A stretch of DNA of 64,000 bases from Gautieria morchelliformis (lineage: Eukaryota; Basidiomycota; Agaricomycetes; Gomphales; Gomphaceae). The translations under genes were made by a program, and so were the position numbers. The DNA is taken from contig WHVA01000560.1 in assembly GCA_015179125.1 (NCBI GenBank), positions 1 to 64,000 on the forward strand. Reading direction: 5' to 3'. Positions 11,150-21,572 of this stretch are shown here, one piece after another (within the stretch, counting starts at the first letter, position 1; each line of letters opens with the position of its first letter). The notes under the pieces are model-generated. The model did no database searches, was not told the DNA's origin, and saw nothing but the letters and a program-made list of their open reading frames with translations.

Positions 11150-12087
11150 TCATGGTTTACGAGGTTCAGGGCAGTTTGGTGAGATGTGACCAGGTTTCTT
11201 ACAGTTGTAGCAGGTCCATGTTTCAACATGGCAGCAGGATGAGTCAATATTCATTGGTGTCACATTATTGGATGGTGCTGTAACAACAGGGGCCATGGTA
11301 GGAGTACCATGTGATTGGCAGGGAGAGGGCAGCTAGGGGCATGAGACATCTGTGCCTTCCTGACCTCTAACAGATGGTGATGATTGCGGTCAATCTGACA
11401 GGCCGCTTCCTTCCAGCCTTTGAGATTGGATGCAAGGGAAGGCTGGGCATGGATCTTGTCAAGGATACCTGCTGGAAGGCCATGAGCACAGGCATCCTTG
11501 AGTGCCTCATCATTAAAGCCTGTCCTGCCTGCCAGGATCTCAAATTGAGCCATGTATTCATCTGCCGACAATCCTGATGTCATCCTGAGGTCATGCAGCC
11601 TAGTGGGAGCCATTCTGGCACAATCTGGGTCCCCAAACACCTCCTCCACATGTTTAATGAGCTCCTACAGAGTGGGTATAGAGGAGGTGCCAACAATGAC
11701 AGCCTGTATCTCGTTGTGTGCCCATATTTCCACAGAGCCTCCCATCATGAAGGAGAGAGCGTATAGGATCTTTGTGCGTTCATTTGGGAAGGACCCCAGT
11801 TGGACAGCAATGGCCAACCTGATAGACCTGATAAATACTTCTCCACTGAACTTCTCTGGTTCCACTGCTTTGATGGAGTGAGTGGATGGCGGCATGCTAG
11901 AGGGTACTGAGGGGGCAATGGCTTGAGTGGCAGTAAGGGTGGCAGCAGATGCAGCATGGGCCAAGTTGTTGTGGACATTAATGGACTGATTCTGCTGCTG
12001 CTATGCTTGGCCAGATAGGAGATTTTGAAGAAATGGGACCTGGTCACCCAGGGAGTCCCAGTAAGCATCAGGGAGTTGGTCTGTCAT
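11150..12087 (-). pseudogene. Gypsy G1 gag with zinc knuckle
   Basis: The start ATG (12087-12085) opens MTDQLPDAYWDSLGDQ. The capsid-like core (EEVFGDPDCARMAPTRLHDL, GLSADEYMAQFEILAGRTGF) lies at about 11649-11540 and fits the Retrotrans_gag family. A CCHC zinc knuckle, CYNCKKPGHISPNC, follows near 11210-11170 and would bind element RNA. The frame is broken at least at 12003 (a stop), near 11660 and near 11250 (frame changes), and stops at 11150. The solo LTR at 12127 has landed only 40 bp upstream of the start, in the leader. Confidence 0.85.
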
Positions 12088-12126
12088 AGGATAAGGTAGA
12101 ATTTTTTCAAGAAGAAAGTGTGGGGG

Positions 12127-12616
12127 TGTCAGGGGACACCCTGTTTTCCATTTCCAGTTCCGACACCACACCCAGTTCCGACTCCATTTCCGACTCCAGT
12201 TCCGGTTCCGATTCCATCTCCGACTCCGCTTTTGGAAATGATTCCGCTTCTGGGAGAACCTCAACCAGTTCTGTTCGCCTTGCCAGTTCCACTCCAATTT
12301 CTGACTTCCGCTCTTGGAACAGTGTCGGAAGTCAAGCGGCTCGGGTAATAGGTGGCATCAAGGGTCGATCAAGGGTCAGGGAGGTCAGGGGGATGCAGGG
12401 TTGATGGTGGGTGCCAAGTGTTGTCCCTGGCTGCGCAGCGTAGTATAATATGGGCTCGCTGACATTGGGGGTCCTTAGACTTTTCTCTTCGGATTTCCCC
12501 TTGTCAGGTGAGAATCCCCTCTCTTGTATACTCTGTTCATTTATACATACTTCGGATTTTCCCTTGTCAGTTGTGTGGTAGTGTGATCTCCACAACCAGC
12601 TAGGGTTCCCCTTACA
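12127..12616. mobile_element. Solo LTR (family H), copy 1, in the G1 leader
   Basis: This 490-bp block starts TGTCAGGGGACACC and ends CCCTTACA. It is flanked by GGGGG at 12122-12126 and 12617-12621. A second copy with a different duplication (GCACC) lies at 45742-46218. The first third is a degenerate TTCCGA/TTCCGG repeat (about 12150-12330). That repeat creates Ser/Asp-rich open frames on both strands, which I do not regard as genes. Confidence 0.85.
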
Positions 12617-12658
12617 GGGGGGTCCTATGAGCTTGATCTTCTGTGAGGGCTACACTAG

Positions 12659-14367
12659 AGAGAGAGAGAGAGAGAGGTATTCAATTAGAGTGCTCGAAGC
12701 GCTAAGCGCTTATGGTGCACTATACTACTGTGTAAGAGATTCTACTTAATCAATCTACCTGATGTATGTTATTCTGTGGCAGTTAGACTGCATGATATGG
12801 GAAGAAGAGACTACGACTGGTTTTGAGTATGAGCATAGGGAGAATGAGATCCCTATTCTACAGCCATGATGAGCTGGCGCGGTGCCAGCGCATCACGGTC
12901 ATGGGCTCAGCAAATGGCCAGTCCAGGCAGGTGGTCAGGGTTGGTGGTGCGAGGTGTGTACAGGTCGGTAAGCTCTGTGGGAGCATCATGCGTCGGGGGG
13001 AGAGTTGTTGGATGGCGGCAGTGTGTAGCAGTGTGGGTCTGTTGAGTTATGGCTAGCGGCCGAGGGGATGTAGGATGGGGAAGGGCAAGCATTGCCTAGA
13101 TTTCATAGAGCGGGCCTGCATTGGCCAGTTTGCGTGAATGGCGGTCTAAAGCAGTCTTGCGGATAGAGCATTCCCAACTGGTTGCTGCGTGAGCGCCCAC
13201 ACAAACCGCGCATTTGGGTTTGATGTGCTGGCATGGTTTGGGGCCGTCGCACTTTTCCTCATTGGGGAAGCGGCATTCGCGTGTTGCATGGTTACCTGCA
13301 CAGTATCCACATACTGTGGTCCTTTTGCAGAGTCATGCAAAGTGTCCGAAACGGTGACAGTTGTAACATTGCGGCGGGCGACGAATAAACTTAGTTGTTG
13401 GATGGAGATGACCTTGGAACGCAATGTGGTGGGTGATGCAGCTGTTGGCAACCTGGGCATCCATGAAGTAGAGTACTACGGATGCATGTTTTTAGTTTGT
13501 TGATTATTCTGCAGGCGGGAGAGGAATTCGGCGTGCTGGAGTGTTGAAGGGTGGGTGATAATGTGCTCGTTGTGGTTAATAAGAGAGATGATGTCATGGC
13601 TATCGCGTGAAGGGTTGAAGGTGGAAGGGATTCCATGAACAACAACCGGAAAGGTTTTCTGGGCAATAGAGAGCTGGTCCGAGAGCTTGGGGAGCCAGCG
13701 GTGTGCTGTTGAAGCCAGATAGATTTGTTCAGCTTCGCTGCACGTTGCAATCCATATGTCACCACTCCGGTGATGGCCTACTGCACGGATCTGCGGTGGT
13801 AGGTTCTCTGCATCCTCATTGCCATCAGCATCCGGTGTGTATATTCTTGTGTCAAACCAGCACTCTGCATCCTCAACTGCTTTGCCAACCTCTTCTCCCA
13901 AGTCCTCATCAGAAAGGTCTGCAAACACATGACTATTGCGATTAGATTGCGCAAGTGTAAGATCGAATCGTGTATTGCGAAAGGGTGTTTTGGCGTCAGG
14001 AGGAGGCGGCGGGGCAGATGAGGTGGGCGAGGTGAGGACTGAGGCATAAGTGCGCTTCCTGACGGATTGAATGGCATTTGAAAGTCCTATGTGGGTGGAT
14101 ATCGCTTCAAGTTGTTTATTGATACTGTCTAACTGCAGATCAGGATGAGGATCTTTGAGCGCCGATTGGGCTGAGGAGATCAAGTTGTGGCTTTTGTGTA
14201 GAGCATCAAGAGAGATTGTAGCCGATTTGGCGGCCTTGGTCTTCGGAAGGGCGATCCCATAGATTAGGTCACTAAGTGGCCCGAGTATAGTGGCTAGAGG
14301 AGCGGCAGCGAGGTGTCCTGGAGGTTCATCGGGCAGCGATGGTGGTGGTTGGACCGTGGGAGCCATC
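12659..14367 (-). mobile_element. Non-LTR retrotransposon (Tad-like LINE) carrying ORF1 only
   Basis: The insertion is flanked by a perfect 13-bp duplication, AGGGCTACACTAG (12646-12658 and 14368-14380), typical in length of target-primed reverse transcription. On the minus strand it begins one base before the ORF1 start codon and ends in a (CT)9 tail (AG repeat at 12659-12676). It carries ORF1 and about 440 bp of 3' sequence, but no endonuclease or reverse transcriptase. It was therefore mobilised in trans, or is an internally deleted copy. The 3' part holds a short palindrome, AGCGCTAAGCGCT. Confidence 0.85.
13096..14366 (-). pseudogene. LINE ORF1 with three zinc knuckles
   Basis: The frame starts ATG at 14366 (MAPTVQPPPSLPDEPPGH). 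It runs through a basic/Pro-rich part (VRKRTYASVLTSPTSSAPPP), a central domain with IYLASTAHRWLPKLSDQL, and AEFLSRLQ. Near 13500 a frameshift moves it to the frame holding IRRPPQCYNCHRFGHFA. Three knuckle-like units follow: CYNCHRFGHFA-stop-LC, CGYCAGNHATREC and CAVCVGAHAATSWEC. It ends at a TAG at 13098-13096. This is the layout of Tad/LINE ORF1, an RNA-binding chaperone of the retrotransposition complex. The stop within the first knuckle (13335-13333) is TGA where Arg CGA is expected, a CpG change. Confidence 0.85.
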
Positions 14368-14661
14368 AGGGCTACACTAGTGACAAAGCCACAACCTAAA
14401 GATACTCGAGGAGATAAGGGCCGATGCAAGGACATTAACCAACTGTGTAGTGGACATCCTCAGTTTATACATCTACCAATGATAGGTACATGGGGACTTG
14501 CCTGTGTAGTGGATATCCTCAGAGATCAAGCTGAGGAGATGCCACCATACTGGCTACAGCCTTATAACTGTGCTGGCCATGCTTACATAATGAGGGGAGA
14601 TGGAAACTTGTGGAAGATGATGGAAATTCATGGAAGATTATAGAAACTCGTAGAAGGTTAT

Positions 14662-16092
14662 TGTGTGGGAAACATTGCTAATGAAAAACCTCATGAAAAA
14701 AGGATTAAATCACTTTAAAACCTTGTTTTACCAGCTCATAGTAGCAAATATACGTGGCTATTATTGGGAAAGCACTATTCAAATATTCCTCGATTTTCCT
14801 CTTATTTCTTCACCATTTAGCTTGACTTCCCTGGCTCAAAAACTCTCTATTCTGTCAGGCAGAGTTATGAACCCATGCACGTCCACAACTCTGCCACAAC
14901 CGCTCAGTTTCAAACTCCGACCGGAGCTATCCACGAACCATGAATTCGGAGTTGCAGGCACTCAAGCACCTACAACTCGGGCACCTTGGCTCCCTCAAAC
15001 TCAGCCACTGAGACTGAATGCATCCTCTACTGCTTACACAAGCCTGTGCAATTCAAACCCAGCAGGCACATGACTTGCATCGTAGCAACCATAGCTGTGC
15101 AAGGCTGCATACAAAGTCACACAAAGATGTACAAAGCCAAAACTAGGGTGCGGATTTAGCAAAGCCTATTGGACGAATAAATCCTCCAAATGCAGTACTA
15201 CGACACCAAACAGGTCCCTTGAGGTCATAAGGGCTGTGCATGGCTGTGCATGGCTGTGCATGGCTGTGAAAAGCTGTGCAAACCAGGGAAGGTGATTGGC
15301 TATCTATTTCCAATTTCTTTGCACAAAGACACCACAATAGTTATGAGGGTGTGTTTTAGCAGTGCAAATATTTACATATGACATCACTCGCCTAATAGAT
15401 AGAAGAACCCCATTTTATGTAATCCTGTGTATTTTACAATATAAAAGGAGGCCATTCTGAATCATCATTCTAGCAATCTAACATCTTCTATCCATGTGAC
15501 CTTGTGTGACTTGCATCTTACTAAGCTGCTAATCCCAGCTAGGTTATTCACTTACTTTAGTGTCTAATTCCTTGTTAAGTAGTTACTTTACTGCTTAGCC
15601 ACTTGGACTAATCCTCCGGGTGCAATTCTACAGAGTGAGTCTGTCAATTGATAGTCTTGCCATTTGCACTCCAATACCTGAGACGATCTGATCAGTCGAT
15701 TTTCCTGATTGGAGACTTTCACAAGTCACTTCCATAAAACTCGCTCATCCCTCGTTTTATTGCTGTGTGCTGGTAGATTATCAGGGCAGTCCATTTATAA
15801 ACTCGCCTGCTAAGTACATTCCTTTATATTTTGGAATACACTTGGACCCCGATAGTGTCCTTGAACCTACATTCTTTTAGTTTATTGTTCAGTGCTGCTA
15901 AGAAATGTATTGCCTTCCATCCGTATTAACTTGGACTAGTTTTTACGCAGATTGCAAGCAAGGTACAAATATTAAATTATTTCTGGAGTTGTGCTGCAGC
16001 ATTGTTTAATATTCTTTAAGTCTCGTAAACGACACGTTCTGATAGATTGAAGTGTTAGCAATAACACCAAAGTCTTGAAGGGTTCCAAAACA
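14662..16092 (+). mobile_element. Solo LTR (family E), copy 1, in the G1 5' LTR
   Basis: This 1431-bp block starts TGTGTGGGAAACA and ends GGTTCCAAAACA. It is flanked by GTTAT at 14657-14661 and 16093-16097. Its right 900 bp match, inverted, 20663-21572. It holds a TATAAAAGG box near 15441 and a 10-bp tandem run built on GGCTGTGCAT (15233-15275). No reliable gene lies inside, despite a short open frame at 14663-15073. Confidence 0.88.
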
Positions 16093-16153
16093 GTTATGGA
16101 AACTCATGAAAGGTGATGGAAATGTGTGGAAGGTAAATGCATGAACCCTGACA

Positions 16154-16328
16154 ATTTCTGAGAGGCTATCGTCTGTATTGTGATAGGCCTTGTTGGCTCC
16201 ATGGAAGCTCTGCCCCCTAGCCATGTGTGGTTCCCTGCCATGGCTGGGACAGGGTCAGTGTAAGGGGGACTCCAGGTTGTCCTAGGCATAGGCCTGCTGG
16301 GAGGTAAGGCAGTGAGGATACTGCCCAC
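16154..16328 (-). pseudogene. Upstream part of the frame interrupted by gypsy G1
   Basis: On the minus strand the frame MARGQSFHGANKAYHNTDD, then SLSEI, reaches the ATTTC border at 16158-16154. It continues in frame at 5787 with SAAFSGLDSMYQ. The join proves that G1 was inserted in this sequence. Further upstream the frame has stops. The protein is not identified; see the entry at 5041-5787. Confidence 0.5.
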
Positions 16329-16542
16329 CTACCTGCTCCCCAGGCCTGATGGAGGGTCCTGGACCAACCATCTACCCACAGACCAGCACAAGGAGACTAT
16401 GTGGAGGGAATTCCATTACATAAGCACTAACACTACTGGTTCTGATATAAGCAACCTGAAGAAGGGGGAATGAACTCAATGGAGGTAGGAAAGATGGGAG
16501 GGGGGAAGTGGTAATATAGTAGGATATAGAAGGAAATGTAAA

Positions 16543-16866
16543 CTATGAGAGGAGGGAATGAAGATAATAAAAGGGCCTGAGGGTCATCCCCTGACAGTCA
16601 GGCCCACACATGTATTTATACAGCATGGACATGTTGTGCCAGTCCTGGAACACAGCATGCAGGTCGTTGTATGCATCTGGGTTCGAGGTCATGTAGGGCA
16701 ACACTAGCATGATCTGTACTAGGTGGGGAAGGGCATACGAGGAGCGAGCAGCCTTGATAGGCTTGGGGATCAGGACCTGTACCATAATCATGTGGGCTTC
16801 GATTGGTGTAATCGAGCCCAGCTCAGGTCCCATATGGAGGATGTTCAGATTGACAATAATGTACAT
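16543..16866 (-). pseudogene. Unidentified frame downstream of the AT-rich LTR-like repeat
   Basis: A 107-codon frame on the minus strand includes MGPELGSITPIEAHMIMVQV and SSYALPHLVQIMLVLPYMTS. It starts at the 3' border of repeat F copy 2 and leads toward the Pro-rich frame at 16328-16154 and 5787-5041, with stops between. An LTR followed by a gag-like frame is the start of a retrotransposon, so this may be the leader or gag of the element whose frame G1 interrupted. I recognise no domain. Confidence 0.35.
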
Positions 16867-17475
16867 TCTTCTAGGATATATTAGCTATCTTTTAAAATAT
16901 CACCCATAACTGGATTCATAGTCCATCATTTTGAGCAATTTGTATATTGTAGATATCCTAAAATTTTTTGAATGTTCTGATATTTTAAAAATATGTTTGT
17001 ATGTGCTGAAGCAGGTGTGCATTAAGATAACAGAGCAATTTCAGATGGGATTTGGATGAGTATATGTTACAAGTATGTATGAAGTTTGTTAGATGTACAA
17101 TGATAGAATTTAGAGGCAAGTATGGACCATATGAGTACATGTTAGAAGTATATATGAAGCATGTTAGATGTACAATCACAGAATGTAGAAGCAAGTATAG
17201 ACAATAACTCTACTATATTATTACATATGGTTGATAGATCTGATTAGAAGGAAGTTTTAAAATAATATGCATGTATAGTAGGAAGATATATAACTATTGA
17301 TGTTTAGACAATAGGGTATACACCTTTTCCTGGGGGAGCTGCAGACTGTGAGAAAAAACTTTAGGGCTAGGATTAAGCATGCCTTACAGGTTCTGGCAAC
17401 TGTCTCAATTGTGATATATTTTATGAAATATAGATTAGCTAAGCTATATATACATATATATGACAGTTATAAACA
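16842..17475 (-). repeat. AT-rich LTR-like repeat (family F), copy 2
   Basis: This is the inverted copy of 2051-2600. On the minus strand it begins TGTTTATAACTGTC and ends TCTGAACA. It lies about 85 bp after the chromodomain-like end of gypsy G2 pol, where a 3' LTR should be. It also lies directly before the frame at 16866-16543, where a 5' LTR would be. Confidence 0.65.
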
Positions 17476-17559
17476 TCTGCCTATGTTTGGGGAGCTCCAT
17501 TTCGATCTCGAGCTCCCAGGGAAGATGACAATGTCCATTAGGGATCTCATCAATTGAGG

Positions 17560-20500
17560 CGATGTCCTGACCCTCCAAGTCAGCATTGAATTTTTTCAGA
17601 TGGTGCACAGATGTGTACAGGAGCCAGGTGGTGTCATCTTTTTGCCACTTGACTTTGAACCAGGCATTGCATTGTGTCTCTTTCCCCTATGGTGGAAGAA
17701 AGCATGCAGTTGCCACTCTGGCACTGTCGTCCCCAGGTTGGTGATTTGATTGATTGATCGACGTGGGAACTTTTGGTTGTCATTGGGCACATGGATGTGG
17801 AGTAGGTTGATGTGGAATACAGGGTGTATGTCTCACATGAGGAGTTCATTTGGGAGCGCCAGCTTGTAAGAGGTCCATGGGACTACTTCCTGTAAGATTT
17901 ACAAGAGCCCATGAACTTAGGAGCAACATTTCTTGCACACCCTTTTGGTAGCTTCAGGTTTTCTGTTGACAAGTAGATCATCTGCACAGAATGGAGCTGG
18001 CTGACAACAGCAGTTGGCAGAACGAGTTTGTTTCACATGTTGTACCAGGATCAAGTCGTGCGCCGCCATAAGTGCATCCTTCGTCCTTCTGGTTAATACC
18101 TGGACCCCTGGGATGTAAGGGTCGTTGTTTGTCCAAATGAGAGGATGTGGTATCGCTCCATATTTCAGGAAGAAAGGGGAGAAATCTGTGGTGTCAGATC
18201 ATGCCCTCTTGAAGGCAAACTCCACGAACAGTAACTTTTGGACCCAGCCCTTCTGATCAGATGAGACAGTTATTCATAACATTTGAGTGATTGTGCAGTT
18301 TGCGCACTCCATCACACCATCTGTCTGGGGGTGGTAGGCAGTAGACATTTGTAGTTATGATCCCAGAAGCTTATGCAGGTGTTCCCAGAAAGTCACCATG
18401 AACAGGGATTCCCTGTTGCTAACTATCCTCTCCGGCATGCCATGCAGTTTGTAGACATTGTTGAATACTGTCAAGATTGGTTTTTAGGCGTTAATAGCGT
18501 GTATTAGTGAACACAGCAAATTCCCGAATAACTTGTGCGAATAAGTATGCCGTTCGGCGAATAGGTGAACCGATAAATGCTCACAAGATAAGAGGGCTGC
18601 CCGAGCGGAGCTCGCCCTATCTACAGTCATAGCGAAATAGCCCGTGGCACTTGACGATGTAATGTACAAGGTGTCACGGAAGGGTTGTCTAAGTAGCAAC
18701 AATCCCTTTGCCGGCGAAGGTGCTCCTTCGGAGCCCTTCGCCGTCAGCACAGAAAATGGTTCGAAGGCTAAGGCAACGACGATGAAGTATGGGAACTCAC
18801 CAGTGATGCATAAATCCTCTGATGGTCGAAGATAGAAATCTCCAGGAGAAGGCTCAAGACGATGATCACAGTGAGGTCAAGTTTGCACAAGATGGACGAC
18901 GTATGATAATTGAACTGGAGAATATACATGTGAATGTAAACTACTTATATCGAATGCTCGTAAGGTATCAGCAAATGGGAAAGAGGCCGTTGTGAGTCAG
19001 GGTTGGATAGCGGTGCGCAGTCATGATACTAAGTAGATGGAATAAACATACAATAGAGTGAGGGAAGAGCGCGAACATGAAACGACGGAGAGTAAAGGTG
19101 GCGAAGGCACTTATGTACAAAACCATGTCTTGGGACCCGCATACATGCTACCCTGCACGGACTCTTCGTCTACTGGGTTGATCCCGCACGACCTACGGAA
19201 GGGACGTCCTGTGAACACACTTTGGCCATACAAACACCCAAAGGGGTTGGATTAAGAAGATGATGGGGTTTGTAATGAACCATCATGCTGGGTAAATGGT
19301 ATCGATCGTATTTGATGGCTTGCCTGCTGGCGAAATGCGCGAGCAGCGAATAGCGGTTTGGAGAAATGCGAGGAAGGGCAAACAGAGATGACATAGGGGA
19401 GAAGTGGTTGAAGTGGAGGGTGAAGCCGAGTGAACACGGGGGAGGAGTGGCGAAAGGGGAAATGGGGATAACAAGGTCCAGGAAATACACAAGTCATGAC
19501 AGTCCGATCATAGGAACACCATCAAAAGAGGGTTGAGCAGAGGAGGTGATAGGCCCAGCGATGACTGCCAAGTCAGTCCAAGGACGTTGACCATGCTTTG
19601 ACGGCGTGGCTATGGTGCGAACAGCAAGGATCGGTTGTCGAACACGGCAAGGGCAATCAGAACGAACACGAAGGTGGAGTGAGAAATGGGAGAACAGAGC
19701 ATCTCAGTATGAGAAATAAACACGTCATGACAAATACCAGCTCAGTGATCTGTTTGGCACTGAGAGTTTGTTTCAAAGGAGCTAAATGTATCATAGATGT
19801 CAAATGGTCAATGATCACACACAGCATATCAAACTCACCATGTCTGTTTGAGGACAAGGGTAGTGGACCAACAAAGTCGATCCCTATTTGCTGCCATCAT
19901 CATGTTGGTATGGTGAGGGGCTTCAACTTGCCATACTTTGTATGGTTAACTGGCTTTGCTGTTGTGCAGATGTGGAAGCTAGAACAGAATGGCTTGACAC
20001 TGTCAAACATTCCGGGCCACCAGAGATGTTTGTGTAGATAATGAAAGGTCTTCCTGCTGGCCAGGTGTGCAAGTAAGGAGTGAGCATGCAAGATAAGGCT
20101 CTCACATATGTTACGGTCTTTATATTGACCATCTGGAATTGACCATCTGGAACACACAACTTGGAGCTATCGGCCTCTCATAGGGCAATGAGACCATCCT
20201 GTATTGTGAAATTTTCGAAATCGTTTGGAGCAGCCATAATACTCTTGAAGAAGCTGTATTTGTAGTACAGCAGCTTCAGCACCCCTGGGAAGCTTAGGGA
20301 TGGATCCAGCATATAGGGTGGACTATATTCCACCTCTGATGTTTCTGGCATCTGTTCTATGGGGTAGTCCACTACACGATGTGGGTCATGTGTTAGGGAG
20401 TCTGTGGGATTAATTGTGTTGCACAGAGCCACGGTTCCTTCCTTTTTTGGATGAGGGCAACATGTTGACTTTGCCCTGTTTGCAGATTTGTGTTATCATT

Positions 20501-20660
20501 GTACATCATCTGCATGGGCTTAGCCTTTTTTTGTCAGGGGTCTTACTGCCATGCCTTCTTCATCATCTCTGGCAGGTGGCATTACCACAGTGTTCTTGGT
20601 CATACCAGCAGCACCTAGGTGCATTATCAGGGATGCTGCCCCCTCAGTGCCCATATTGAG
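17560..20660 (-). pseudogene. Gypsy G2 pol fragment (integrase and chromodomain), split by a solo LTR
   Basis: On the minus strand, a connection region (about 20660-20180) leads to the integrase zinc domain: HAHSLLAHLASRKTFHYLHK and HLWWPGMFDSVKPFCSS, near 20110-19990. The core follows with MLCVIIDHLTSMIHLAPLK (about 19830-19770). It is cut by the LTR at 18469-19732 and resumes with NNVYKLHGMPERIVSNRESL and TAYHPQTDGVMECANCTITQ. A chromodomain-like end, FKVKWQKDDTTWLLYTSVHH, lies near 17680-17620. Removing the LTR and one AATAC restores the frame exactly. The second catalytic Asp is Asn (codon 18417-18415). Several stops follow. Reverse transcriptase is missing. Confidence 0.85.
18469..19732 (+). 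mobile_element. Solo LTR (TGTCAAGATTGG family), intact ends
   Basis: This 1264-bp block starts TGTCAAGATTGG and ends CACGTCATGACA. It is flanked by AATAC at 18464-18468 and 19733-19737. It interrupts the gypsy G2 integrase. An inverted sister with the duplication ACACT is at 34763-36035, with shorter relatives at 3288-4279 and 1438-1549. A perfect-arm hairpin built on GGCGAAGG and CCTTCGCC lies at 18713-18742. No gene. Confidence 0.9.
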
Positions 20661-20662
20661 AG

Positions 20663-21572
20663 TGTTTTGGAACCCTTCAAGACTTTGGTGTTATTGCTAA
20701 CACTTCAACTATCAGAACATGTCATTTACGAGACTTCAAGAATATCAAACAATGCTGCAGCACAACCCTGGAAATAATTTAATATTTGTATCTTGGTTGG
20801 TCCAAGTCAATATAGCTGGAAGACAATGCGTTTCTTAGCAGCACTGAACAATAAACTAAAAGACTGTAGGTTCAAGGGCACTATTGGGGTCCCAGCGTAT
20901 TCCAAAATATGAAGGAATGCACTCAGCAGGCAAGTTTATAAATGGACTGACCTGATAATCTACCAACACACTGCAATTAAATGAGAGACAAAGAATAGAA
21001 TCTAAGGCGGCTTTCACAAGAAACAAGACTTGACTTGTGAAAGATATTAACCAGGAAAAATTGACTGATCAACTCCCTTGGGTATTGGAGTGCAAATGGC
21101 AAGACTATCAATTGACAGACTCACTTTGTAGAATTTCACCAGGAGGATTAGTTTAGGTGGCTAAGCAGTAAAGTAACTACTTAACTGAGAATTAGATACT
21201 AAAGTAAGTGAATAACCCTATCTGGGGTTAGCAGCTTAGTAATGGACAAGTCACACGAGTCATGTGTAGGACAGAAGCAGTAGATTGCTAGATTTGATTA
21301 TTCCTAGGGGTCAGATGGCCTCCTTTTATATTGTAAATTACACAGGATTACATAAAATGGGGTGCTTCTGTCTATTAGGCAAGTGATGTCATAAGTAAAT
21401 ATTTGCACAGCTAAAACATACCCTTGTAACCACTGTGGGGTGTTTGTGCAAGAAACTAAGAATAGATAGCCAAATACCTTCCCTGATCCACACTGGTTTG
21501 CATAGCCTTGCACAGCCCTATGACAGCAAGTGACCTGTTTTAGGGGCTGTAGCATTATGTTTGCAGACTCAG
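20663..21572 (-). repeat. LTR family E, copy 2, incomplete
   Basis: Read on the minus strand, this matches the right 900 bp of the solo LTR at 14662-16092, ending GGTTCCAAAACA at 20663. The first 500 bp of the family are absent, and no target duplication was found. It abuts the upstream end of gypsy G2 pol. Confidence 0.75.

Larger units (their letters stand above)
5788..16153 (-). mobile_element. Ty3/gypsy retrotransposon G1 with four nested insertions
   Basis: This is a minus-strand chromodomain-type gypsy element. Its LTRs begin TGTGAGGGC on the plus strand and end TGACA. The outermost 5-bp flanks are identical: ATTTC at 5783-5787 and 16154-16158. Order on the minus strand: 5' LTR (right), leader, gag (12087-11150), protease, reverse transcriptase, RNase H, integrase and chromodomain (to about 6721), polypurine tract (6087-6099) and 3' LTR (5788-6086). 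Four later insertions swell it to 10.4 kb: MITE 9380-9828, solo LTR 12127-12616, LINE 12659-14367 and solo LTR 14662-16092. Without them it would be about 6.4 kb, normal for the group. Frameshifts, stops and changed catalytic residues show it is dead. Confidence 0.88.
12642..16153 (-). repeat. 5' LTR of gypsy G1, split into three pieces
   Basis: The LTR survives as 12642-12658, 14381-14661 and 16098-16153. The gaps are the LINE (with its 13-bp duplication) and a solo LTR (with its GTTAT duplication). The joined pieces follow the 3' LTR at 5788-6086, with an extra 70 bp or so in the middle. Confidence 0.85.

Noticed and set aside
12118..12404. Ser/Asp-rich and Pro/Thr-rich frames on both strands, also at 45735-46049
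   Set aside because: They arise from the TTCCGA-type repeat inside a solo LTR and occur identically in both LTR copies.
14663..15073. A 136-codon plus-strand frame
   Set aside because: It lies inside a solo LTR with clean duplications and has no recognisable domain.
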